From assembly GCF_049675895.1 (NCBI RefSeq), contig NZ_CP183834.1, positions 1,798,001 to 1,862,000 on the forward strand: a DNA stretch of 64,000 bases, read 5' to 3'. Under the pieces are notes generated by a model. The model saw only the letters and a program-made list of their open reading frames with translations. It was not told the origin of the DNA and searched no databases. Shown in pieces: positions 57,190 to 64,000 of the stretch. The stretch is from Ampullimonas aquatilis. GTDB taxonomy: Bacteria > Pseudomonadota > Gammaproteobacteria > Burkholderiales > Burkholderiaceae_D. A program made the translations under genes and the position numbers. Each line of letters begins with the position of its first letter. Within the stretch, counting starts at the first letter, position 1.

Positions 57190-58808
57190 AGGGGACACTC
57201 CCGATCCCGAAGTGGATCGCAATCGGGTGTCGCAAGTCGATAGGCGCCGCCGATCATCCTGGTTCGTAGCGCAGGGGAATAAACGCCGTTGACCCAGTCA
57301 AGGGTCACCTCAGCGCCTAGGCTGGCAGCGTTCACCGACACCGAAGCGGGGAATGGCACGTACAAGCCCTCGCATCCATGCCCCGCCAATATGGCAGGAA
57401 GAGGATCAACGGTGGAGCGGAGTTCGCCTCTCCTGTTGCTATGCCACAGGCAGCGATAACACGCACCAGATGCGTTGGTCTTCAGGAGCGCACGGACAGC
57501 CGTTCCCGGCCCCTCGATCCAGACCGAAAGCATCGGCATCGGAGGCGGATAGCGGCCGGCCAGCCAATGCCCGAGGGATTCTTCCCCGGTGGCATCTATG
57601 AGCAGGTCCAGCTCTCCCAATTGGGCTTGCCTGACATCCACGGGGAGTGCACGAATCTCGGCACCTGGCGCCAAGCGGCAAAGCTCTTTCGCCATGGCCT
57701 CTGCTTTGTTCGACAGGAGGTCCGGGAATCCCAGGCGATGGCGCCCGATGTTTTGCGGAAGAAGACTATCGAAATCCACGAGCGTAAGTTTTCCGCCGCA
57801 TGTTCCCGCCCCGGCCTTGACCAGCATATCCGACAGATATCCGCCGATCGTTCCGCAACCCACTATCGCAATTTTTTTACCTGCCAGCGTCTTTGACTTG
57901 GGTATGTTCCGCTGAGCAAGGTATCGATCGTCGATTCTGACAACTGAGATTGGCGTTACCTTCAACCCATAGGTCAGATCCCTGCGATCTGCGAGCTTGC
58001 TCTTCTGGACCGGACGTTGGTGGTCATAGAGAACCACAAAGCCATAGGTCATTAACGGCGATTCGATGACGATCAGTACGCCGTTGGCCTGTTTCCTTTT
58101 TCCCTCCTTGATGCGCTCGTGAATCTTGCGCCGGCACCGAGGGTCAAGGTTGCCTTGCCATGCCAACATATCCCCAACTGTTTCAGGAGGCCAACTGTTG
58201 GTCAAAGGTCGGGGTTGAGCACCAGTTTTTACCCGGTAAGTCAGCACCGTTCTGTCAGTAGCTTGGTAGCCGAGCGACTTTAGCTTCTTAGTTGTTCGAT
58301 CTTCGTTGTCGGTGATAAACCACAAAGGATTCCCGTTGGCCTGCGCGACTATGCATTTCTGTCGCCCTAAGTCCTCACCTTGCATGTCCACGAAACAAAG
58401 CCAACCATCCCAATAGGCGAAGAACTCTTCCGCGAGATCTTCGACCATCTCCCCTTTTACGATCTGTCCGAACACGACAGCGGCGCGTTGCAGGCACGCC
58501 AGCGACTGTCCGACGGGATCATAGATATCCAGAACGACCGTGCCCTTGGCAAGATAGCAAATCCCGCCATCAGCGCCAAGATGGGGAACCGCTGCGGGCA
58601 GGTCAGGAGGGATCTCCAGCAGCCGAATGCGAGGCAAGTCGACGAACGTTGGGTCAAGCTCGACTTCGCACGGACAATCCTTGTCCCCCTGGGGCTGGGA
58701 CAATCGCCCACGCAGCGTGAACCAGCCGTCATCCGTCTTGCCAACAAACTCGAAGCCTCGCTGCTTGAAGGCGTCGATCACATCTGCGATCGCAGCGGCG
58801 CTACTCAT
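57177..58808 (-). CDS. cap2: CBASS Cap2: E2-E1 fusion
   Basis: This 543-residue protein has an N-terminal E2-like domain with a probable catalytic Cys in 'GADGGICYLAKG' (about residue 84). The central part is a linker. The C-terminal ThiF/E1 domain has 'IAIVGCGTIGGYLSDML' (about residues 313-329), 'LVDFDSLLPQNIGRHRLG' and a Cys near 450 in 'GACYRCLW'. Cap2 attaches the CD-NTase through its C-terminus to other molecules, priming it for activity. ATGA coupling joins it to the CD-NTase gene. Confidence 0.92.
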   Translation of the reverse strand: MSSAAAIADVIDAFKQRGFEFVGKTDDGWFTLRGRLSQPQGDKDCPCEVELDPTFVDLPRIRLLEIPPDLPAAVPHLGADGGICYLAKGTVVLDIYDPVGQSLACLQRAAVVFGQIVKGEMVEDLAEEFFAYWDGWLCFVDMQGEDLGRQKCIVAQANGNPLWFITDNEDRTTKKLKSLGYQATDRTVLTYRVKTGAQPRPLTNSWPPETVGDMLAWQGNLDPRCRRKIHERIKEGKRKQANGVLIVIESPLMTYGFVVLYDHQRPVQKSKLADRRDLTYGLKVTPISVVRIDDRYLAQRNIPKSKTLAGKKIAIVGCGTIGGYLSDMLVKAGAGTCGGKLTLVDFDSLLPQNIGRHRLGFPDLLSNKAEAMAKELCRLAPGAEIRALPVDVRQAQLGELDLLIDATGEESLGHWLAGRYPPPMPMLSVWIEGPGTAVRALLKTNASGACYRCLWHSNRRGELRSTVDPLPAILAGHGCEGLYVPFPASVSVNAASLGAEVTLDWVNGVYSPALRTRMIGGAYRLATPDCDPLRDRECPLCNS

Positions 58809-59947
58809 CCGGCCTTAGTTCGCCCAACAAGTTCGCTCGGGCCGGCTGTTGCGGGAGCTGCGGCAATGGTGGCGGCGACAGATACCACCTTGACCCGATC
58901 CGGCTCGTTCGGAAAGCGCGGGCCGAACTGGCCTTGCACCCAGATACAAGCCTGTGAAGGACTGCCGGCACCGGTTGCTCCGCGAAGCACTTTCTCAAAT
59001 TCTTCGAACGCCTTTGCCGCCTCTTCGACACCCGCTTGGCCAAGTCGCTCCGTGAGCGATTCGGAGTCATCCACAGGGTTGTTCACTCCGCCACGCAACC
59101 GGGCTGGAAGGGCAGCGACGACATCCAATAAGGCGATGTCGTCACGCCGATCACGCTTTTCAAAAAGCGGCGCGGCAGCCGCCATCAACAGAATGGAAGC
59201 GGGCCCACCGCTGGCCCACCTCCAATCGCGGAACGCCTTCAAGTAACGAACGACGCGGCGGAACTGCTCCCCCTTGGCATCCACTTCGCCCAGAAACCAC
59301 TCTTTCACGGGCCTGGGGTCGGAGGGCATCCAGTTGCATTCACGATGAGCCAGGAGCACTTTGTCGCGAGGCAACGCCGTCCATGCATCCCTCTCCGCCT
59401 TAATCACTGCGTCCATCACCGAGTCATAGCCATATCGCCTCATCGAGGCCTCTGCCAGACTCACGAATTCTTGGTCGGGGATCGCGTACAGCGGGATGTC
59501 AATGTGGGCATGCGTTGAAATGACGATACGGATGCAAGTCGGCTTGTCGGTGACGAGCTTCCACTGCTTTTCCTCAACCAGCGGCCTCAAGGCTTCTTCC
59601 GCAGCGGAGAAGAAGACCGTCGTTGAGGTGCTCGGACGCTTCGTCTGTGAGACGAAACTCATTGGCAGATAGCAGCCGTCATCGACATCCGCCTGCTGCG
59701 GTCGTTGTGCCGGGGAGTTCAACGTTTTGTACGCCCACGACCCTTGCGTGAAGAAGCGCGGTTGCGGCACCTCTTCCGTGTATCCGCTTGCCTTCAGCAC
59801 TCGAGGGATGCCTGTGCGCAGGCAGTCCCGGACACTCGCGCGTGCGCTGGCAATCCAGACGCGTTGTTCAGGCGTCAGATCCAACTCGTCATGCATGCAG
59901 GATTCGTCATCAACGGTGGTGAAGAAAAGCGGGCTGAGGTTCAGCAT
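58805..59947 (-). CDS. cdnA: CBASS cyclic-dinucleotide synthase (CD-NTase, DncV/CdnA-like)
   Basis: In this 380-residue protein the nucleotidyltransferase 'TQGSWAYKTLN' (G69-S70) is followed by the metal-binding D87 and D89 in 'ADVDDGCYLPM' and a third Asp in 'HAHIDIPLYAI' (D150). The layout and neighbours place it with DncV-type cGAMP synthases. The final residues are Lys-Ala-Gly: a small C-terminal residue is what Cap2 conjugates. It makes the messenger that activates the patatin. It overlaps both neighbours by a few bases. Confidence 0.9.
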   Translation of the reverse strand: MLNLSPLFFTTVDDESCMHDELDLTPEQRVWIASARASVRDCLRTGIPRVLKASGYTEEVPQPRFFTQGSWAYKTLNSPAQRPQQADVDDGCYLPMSFVSQTKRPSTSTTVFFSAAEEALRPLVEEKQWKLVTDKPTCIRIVISTHAHIDIPLYAIPDQEFVSLAEASMRRYGYDSVMDAVIKAERDAWTALPRDKVLLAHRECNWMPSDPRPVKEWFLGEVDAKGEQFRRVVRYLKAFRDWRWASGGPASILLMAAAAPLFEKRDRRDDIALLDVVAALPARLRGGVNNPVDDSESLTERLGQAGVEEAAKAFEEFEKVLRGATGAGSPSQACIWVQGQFGPRFPNEPDRVKVVSVAATIAAAPATAGPSELVGRTKAG

Positions 59948-60942
59948 GCGGCCTCCGGAACATTCTTATTGGGGCCGTGATAAAAGGTTGGTGCGCCGGC
60001 CTGATGCGCTCTAAACGGTTGGAAAAGAGGATCGCCGAGCGCGCGCTGCGCCGCGTGGTTACCGCGATCCTTGAGCGTGTTCGTTGCGCCAATGGAAACC
60101 CGATCCAGTGCCTTCACATCCTTGCTTTGATCCGGCGTCGCCTTGTCATCGATCTGAAAGTAGTCGCTTCCCAACAACTGCCGCAGCATGTAGTCCACCG
60201 AAGATTCCTGAGCGGAGATCACGAGGTCGAAGAGTCCCCCGCGCCACTTGCCGAACCCGCGGTCAAGGCTAGCGCCACCGCGAACGGTCGCGCCGATCGT
60301 CATCGTGCCGATGGAGAGAACCCGAACCAGCGCGTTCTGCTTTGGTGCCAGGAACGTATTGACTTCGTGCAATCCGAACAGGCCGGGCGCGTTGCCCACA
60401 AGCCCCCCGTCCGCGAAGACACCGCGGTCGTTGCGCTCCAAAGGAAAGTAGACGGGCGCGGCGGCGGTCGCCAACGCAACATCGATGATCCTCATGCGGT
60501 GATCCAACTCAAACGAAGGATGGTGAGGTGTCTTGAAGAATTGCCCGCGCCCCGTCGAATAGTTGACTGCCGGCACGAGAACACGATGCTTCAGGTCGCC
60601 TATCGTGGTCCCTTGGAAGCGTTCGGTCAGCACTTCCCGAAGTCCCGCCGAGTCATGCTTTGCGGTCAGCCAGAATCCCAGCAGCCGCCGTGGAAGGCTG
60701 CGGCAACCAAAGATGCGGCTGCCTTCGTCTTCAAACAGTGCTTTAAGCTCTTGGGCCGGAATTTCCGCAGCCAGCCCCAAAGCCAGCATCCCTCCTGCTG
60801 ATGTGCCGCAAATCAGATCAAAGTGCGAAGCAATAGGACGGCCCAGCACAGTTTCGAGTTCGGCAAGAACTGTCGCCGTGTACAGGCTGCGATAACCGCC
60901 CCCTGACAAGGCAAGCACATGGTAGGTAGGGATACCCGTCAT
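59941..60942 (-). CDS. capV: CBASS effector CapV: patatin-like phospholipase
   Basis: The 333-residue protein has 'LSGGGYRSLY' as oxyanion motif (residues about 12-21), the nucleophile Ser48 in 'GTSAGGM' and the catalytic Asp in 'FADGGLVGNAPG'. Cyclic GMP-AMP or a related nucleotide activates CapV, which then destroys the inner membrane and kills the infected cell. It is the first gene of the CBASS operon and is preceded by a small DUF2188 gene. Confidence 0.93.
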   Translation of the reverse strand: MTGIPTYHVLALSGGGYRSLYTATVLAELETVLGRPIASHFDLICGTSAGGMLALGLAAEIPAQELKALFEDEGSRIFGCRSLPRRLLGFWLTAKHDSAGLREVLTERFQGTTIGDLKHRVLVPAVNYSTGRGQFFKTPHHPSFELDHRMRIIDVALATAAAPVYFPLERNDRGVFADGGLVGNAPGLFGLHEVNTFLAPKQNALVRVLSIGTMTIGATVRGGASLDRGFGKWRGGLFDLVISAQESSVDYMLRQLLGSDYFQIDDKATPDQSKDVKALDRVSIGATNTLKDRGNHAAQRALGDPLFQPFRAHQAGAPTFYHGPNKNVPEAAC

Positions 60943-60948
60943 GGCACT

Positions 60949-61173
60949 TCAGCCCTTCGGCGGGAAGGAGTCGTTGCCGTGGCTATCCTTGTCACGGATA
61001 CGGCCATCCGGACGATGGATGACGAGTTCGGACTGCTGGTTGCGTGCAATGTCCCTCGCTGCGTCGATCGCCTGTTGCTGCGTGTCGTGCACCGAGGTTG
61101 CCCGCTGATTGCCGGCGCCCTTGACGGCCCAGCCGTCCTGGTGAGGGACAACATGCTGATTCTTGCCTGCCAT
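60949..61173 (-). CDS. DUF2188 protein upstream of CBASS
   Basis: This 74-residue DUF2188 protein has 'HVVPHQDGWAVKGAGNQRAT' and 'AIDAARDIARNQQSELVIHR', a small double-stranded-fold domain with unknown function. It is six bases ahead of capV and so heads the CBASS transcript. DUF2188 proteins are common mobile cargo; a link with CBASS is not established. Confidence 0.88.
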   Translation of the reverse strand: MAGKNQHVVPHQDGWAVKGAGNQRATSVHDTQQQAIDAARDIARNQQSELVIHRPDGRIRDKDSHGNDSFPPKG

Positions 61174-61422
61174 GATGGATCTCCTACAGTGGAACTGTCA
61201 AAGCCCCAGCTGCTAGGCTGGGTGGGTTGTCAAAGACCACCTGCTGTAGCACAATACGTTGCTCATGCAGACAACGGGAAGGTCGAGCCAATCCAATCTG
61301 GAGCAGTTATAAAACCTACGTCCGTTGTCTGGCTAGACAACAATGTATCAGAACACGGACACCGGTGCAACTAGCATGCGGCGCACGCCTTTGAACATCA
61401 ACCAGATGCGGAGAGGTAGCAG

Positions 61423-61854
61423 ATGACTTGGCTCTCTCCCCCCCCGTATTCGCGAGGATCAGAACTCATGCCGCAAACAGGCCTAGGCGTCGCCCTCAAG
61501 ACGCTACGCGAACGCAGAACTCTTTCCCTGCGTGAAATCGGCCAGCTGTCGTCAGTTGATCATGCTTATATCCACCGTCTTGAGACCGGCGAGAAGACAA
61601 ACCCATCCCAAGACTTGGTTGCGAAGCTGTTGAGGGTTCTCAAACCAGGAGAAAGAGATGCAGCGCTTTTGATGTGGCTGGTTGACCATGCCGACGCTGA
61701 TCCAAACCTTGTTGAATTCGTGCTACATGACCCCTCAATCAGCATCGATATTTTTTCGACCGCAGCTGGAGTTAGGCATCGGGGAAATGCGAGGCCTGAC
61801 CCCGCGACGCTGATCGCTCGAATCAAAAAAGCCTTCGACGACGAGGACGACTGA
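61423..61854 (+). CDS. XRE-family regulator, partner of ImmA/IrrE peptidase
   Basis: In this 143-residue protein the helix-turn-helix 'LKTLRERRTLSLREIGQLSS' starts near residue 24 and is followed by a helical tail. GGAGAGG before ATG 61423 supports that start; ATG 61468 is an alternative without the first 15 residues. It is two bases upstream of the peptidase gene, the typical ImmR-ImmA arrangement. The peptidase may cleave this repressor when DNA damage or cell density changes. Confidence 0.87.
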   Translation: MTWLSPPPYSRGSELMPQTGLGVALKTLRERRTLSLREIGQLSSVDHAYIHRLETGEKTNPSQDLVAKLLRVLKPGERDAALLMWLVDHADADPNLVEFVLHDPSISIDIFSTAAGVRHRGNARPDPATLIARIKKAFDDEDD

Positions 61855-61856
61855 AT

Positions 61857-62726
61857 ATGGACGAGGCGGATGTCAGACAGAAAGCAAGAGCGTTTGTTGC
61901 GAATGTCGATGTTTCGAACATCCGGGAAGACTTGTCCCCCTATGTGACAGCAGCTAACGCCAAGGTCAAGAAGGATGAGCTTGGCGAAGGGGAGTCTGGC
62001 TATACGGTTACCAAACCAAACGGTAAGCACATCATCACAGTGAACTCCATAGAAACTGACGAGCGCCAGCGCTTCACTGTCTGCCACGAAATAGCGCATA
62101 TCGTGCTCGGCTTGGACTCAAGTCACGAGGAAGTACCTTCGTGGTCCTATGCAAAACGACATCCGAATGAGATCGCCTGCGATACGTTTGCCGCTGAACT
62201 GCTGATGCCATATCAGCAGTGGCTGTCCGCTGCACCCAAAGAAGAGCCATCCCCCGAGCTTATCCAACACATGGCCGATATGTTCTGCGCATCATTCCCA
62301 GCAGCGGCGTCAAGGTTCGCCAGTCTCAGCGATATGCCTTGCGCATTCGTCACCATGGAGCGCGGGGCAGTGCGATATGCCGCACGCTCCACGGCGTTGC
62401 GGCAAGCAGGAGCATGGATACCTCCCAGGTCGGCGATTCCAGCGGGCTCCGTGGCTCACCGAATCCGCTCCTCAGGAAATAGTGTCACGGAGACGGGGGA
62501 GGTTTCACAGGACGTCTGGTTCGACAACTGGGAACAAGGCCTTGATCTCTGGGAACTTTCAAGGCATTACCAGCGCACCGACACCACCATCTCACTGCTA
62601 TGGTTCGACAGTGACGAATTGCCAACGGTGGAGGTAAATCGCTTCGGCGCACGTGTCGAAGACGATGGGGGCTTGGCTGAACTAACGGGAGAACTGCCAT
62701 GGCCGGGGCGAAGCAGGCGCCGCTAG
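61857..62726 (+). CDS. ImmA/IrrE-family zinc metallopeptidase
   Basis: The 289-residue protein has the zinc motif 'HEIAH' in 'FTVCHEIAHIVLGLD' (about residues 75-89) and a downstream 'EIACDTFAAELLMP' helix with the third ligand, both typical of COG2856. The C-terminal third ends in a basic tail. With the preceding XRE gene it forms a switch comparable to ImmA/ImmR of ICEBs1, divergent from CBASS and convergent with traI, so it could control transfer or cargo. Confidence 0.87.
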   Translation: MDEADVRQKARAFVANVDVSNIREDLSPYVTAANAKVKKDELGEGESGYTVTKPNGKHIITVNSIETDERQRFTVCHEIAHIVLGLDSSHEEVPSWSYAKRHPNEIACDTFAAELLMPYQQWLSAAPKEEPSPELIQHMADMFCASFPAAASRFASLSDMPCAFVTMERGAVRYAARSTALRQAGAWIPPRSAIPAGSVAHRIRSSGNSVTETGEVSQDVWFDNWEQGLDLWELSRHYQRTDTTISLLWFDSDELPTVEVNRFGARVEDDGGLAELTGELPWPGRSRRR

Positions 62727-62824
62727 TAAGCCGACACGGCCTCGACTGCAAAGAGATTGCCCTTTACGCCTGAACCACTCACTCAAAAGTCTGGCTTGAA
62801 CGCCCCCAAACTCATAGGCACCTA

Positions 62825-62853
62825 ACGGCCGCTGCCTAGCTTTGAGCGGCCGT
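62825..62853. terminator. Hairpin between convergent immA and traI
   Basis: ACGGCCGCT and AGCGGCCGT form a perfect nine-base stem with an 11-base loop, between the stops of two converging genes. There is no T run, so it is a probable but not certain bidirectional terminator. Confidence 0.6.
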
Positions 62854-62952
62854 ATCGCGAAGTACACAAGGACGGCGGCTTTGCCGATATGCCGAATACC
62901 ACTGAACTGTATCGAGCGGTAGTTAATATTTGAACAGAAACCTCGGTGCCCG

Positions 62953-64000
62953 TTACGCTCGAATCCGAAAATACACCTTCGGTTTTCTGTCCTCTGTCGT
63001 GAATCGATCAGGATCGATGCCCTTCAAGCCAAAAATTTGCGAGCGTGACGCCTTGATGCCGGCTTTCAGCACTGCCTCGGCATCCCGGACATTGATCAGC
63101 AGATAGCCGTTTTCGTGATCGGCAGCCAACGTCCCATCGTTCACCGCTTGCCGAAGCACGCGCACGACATCCTCAAGCAGCGCACGTTGGCGGGCAACCA
63201 TCTTTTCTACGGCGCCCTCCTCCTTCGAGGAAACCATCGGGAGGACAGGATGAGTTACCGAAGGTAGAGGTTCTGTCGCGTCCTTTTCCGTCGTTTCGAC
63301 CTTCGCTACAGGTTTGGATTCTGACTTGGGCACCGGTTTCGAAGCTTTTTTGGACGTACTCTTTGCCCTATTGATGTCCATCAATGCCGCCACGACCGGC
63401 TGGAGGCGGAGGATCTTCCAAGGGGCTCCAATACCGACCTGAAGCTCGGCGACTTTTCTGAATGGTGCCATGGGATCGACCACCAGCCAGTTTCTTCGCC
63501 CAAGTTCGTCGAGGATCGTCTTGTTCTCCAGTCCGTACCCCTTGAACGCATCAGGCCACTTCAGACACAGGATTCCTTCCGAATCGACATGAGTGAGCTT
63601 GCTGCCGTCTCTGCGGCCGTGCTCGATATCCTCCACCAGCGCTTTAAGCGCTTCGCCAACCGGACCATCCAGTTGATCAGGCGGTTGATCAGGCGGTTGA
63701 TCAGCGGGCGGTGCAGCCGGTGTGGCCGAAGTGACGACGGCGGCTGGAACCACTTCGACGGTCGGCTCCGCGGGTTTTGTCGGCGCGACAACCGATGCGT
63801 TGCTCAACGACTTGGTGGGCGGATCGTCGTTACCAACCAGCCTTCCAGCTACCGATGCAGGCAGTGAATCCAACAGTGCGCCCGGGTTGTTGAGGCGTAT
63901 CGCCTTCAGTTGTATGTTGGGAATTTTTTCCGCAAGGATGGCCGGCGCGATCAACCAGTAGCGGTTGCCATCGAGCTGCCCGACTTTGAATTCAGCCAAT
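62953..64000 (-). CDS. traI: MOBH relaxase TraI (TraI_2 family), C-terminal part
   Basis: The 348 visible residues run off the right edge, so the N-terminal nickase (HD-type) part is not seen. The C-terminal 'LVDPMAPFRKVAELQVG'-like region and the end 'SRSQIFGLKGIDPDRFTTED' fit the TraI_2_C domain of SXT/R391-type relaxases. A central linker rich in Pro/Lys separates two folded parts. It nicks oriT of the right-hand element, consistent with the F-type tra genes to the left. Confidence 0.8.
   Translation of the reverse strand, partial: LAEFKVGQLDGNRYWLIAPAILAEKIPNIQLKAIRLNNPGALLDSLPASVAGRLVGNDDPPTKSLSNASVVAPTKPAEPTVEVVPAAVVTSATPAAPPADQPPDQPPDQLDGPVGEALKALVEDIEHGRRDGSKLTHVDSEGILCLKWPDAFKGYGLENKTILDELGRRNWLVVDPMAPFRKVAELQVGIGAPWKILRLQPVVAALMDINRAKSTSKKASKPVPKSESKPVAKVETTEKDATEPLPSVTHPVLPMVSSKEEGAVEKMVARQRALLEDVVRVLRQAVNDGTLAADHENGYLLINVRDAEAVLKAGIKASRSQIFGLKGIDPDRFTTEDRKPKVYFRIRA
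63671..63706. repeat. Three tandem 12-base repeats inside traI
   Basis: The unit TTGATCAGGCGG recurs three times, giving Pro-Pro-Asp-Gln repeats in the linker of the relaxase. Simple in-frame expansion; a flexible linker is implied. Confidence 0.7.

Noticed and set aside
63671..63706. Triple 12-base repeat as iterons or oriT
   Set aside because: The repeats are in frame within traI and encode Pro-Pro-Asp-Gln; a coding repeat explains them.
1..64000. CRISPR arrays, tRNA or rRNA genes
   Set aside because: No regularly spaced repeats with unique spacers, and no tRNA- or rRNA-like sequence seen on either strand.

Overview
The window reads as accessory DNA from a GC-rich member of the Pseudomonadota (beta- or gammaproteobacterial in style). 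It contains no tRNA, rRNA or recognisable housekeeping gene. It holds parts of two unrelated conjugative elements, heavily loaded with anti-phage and stress cargo. The species cannot be fixed from this sequence. The first gene (1-1317) is visibly less GC-rich than the rest, and a short sequence matching the 3' end of guaA at about 1535-1552 may mark an element boundary.

Left cargo block (about 1.8-19.3 kb): an AbiEi/AbiEii toxin-antitoxin pair with paired operators; an IS5-family insertion sequence; a tightly packed minus-strand module of four TIR-type proteins, a stand-alone SLOG protein and a HEPN protein, headed by an XRE-ImmA/IrrE regulator and its partner; a second AbiE-like pair; and a three-gene OLD nuclease / UvrD helicase / possible PD-(D/E)XK operon.

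Tn4371-type backbone (about 19.7-37.0 kb): radC, DUF932, DUF736, DUF2958, DUF2285, an AlpA-like HTH, repA, an iteron and DnaA-box origin, parA and a small partner, DUF2840, an S26 (TraF-like) peptidase and a DUF3363 relaxase. Cargo interrupts it: a 3.3 kb block bounded by about 190 bp direct repeats of the radC end (CoiA-like nuclease, LRAT protein, membrane XRE, VOC protein), an SDR plus Tet-family MFS operon, and a trypsin-like protease with its own XRE regulator. The traG/trb genes expected after the relaxase are absent. The VOC gene and the SDR-MFS operon share a 5' leader with compensatory base changes in its predicted stems, a candidate structured RNA.

Middle (37-46 kb): a DUF1330 protein, a short-chain dehydrogenase, and a second defence block on the minus strand (AbiJ-like protein, TIGR02391 HEPN protein, OLD nuclease, UvrD-like helicase, Apea-type HEPN protein).

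Right element (46-64 kb): an F-type conjugation cluster (traW-traU-trbC and two TraN-like proteins, then HU and hipBA), a PrtN/excisionase-like regulator, a Lar-like protein, and the C-terminal part of a TraI_2 (MOBH) relaxase at the window edge. A complete four-gene type II CBASS operon (patatin, CD-NTase, Cap2, Cap3) lies between traI and traW. A 27 bp inverted repeat is shared by the promoter regions of traW and of the PrtN-like regulator.
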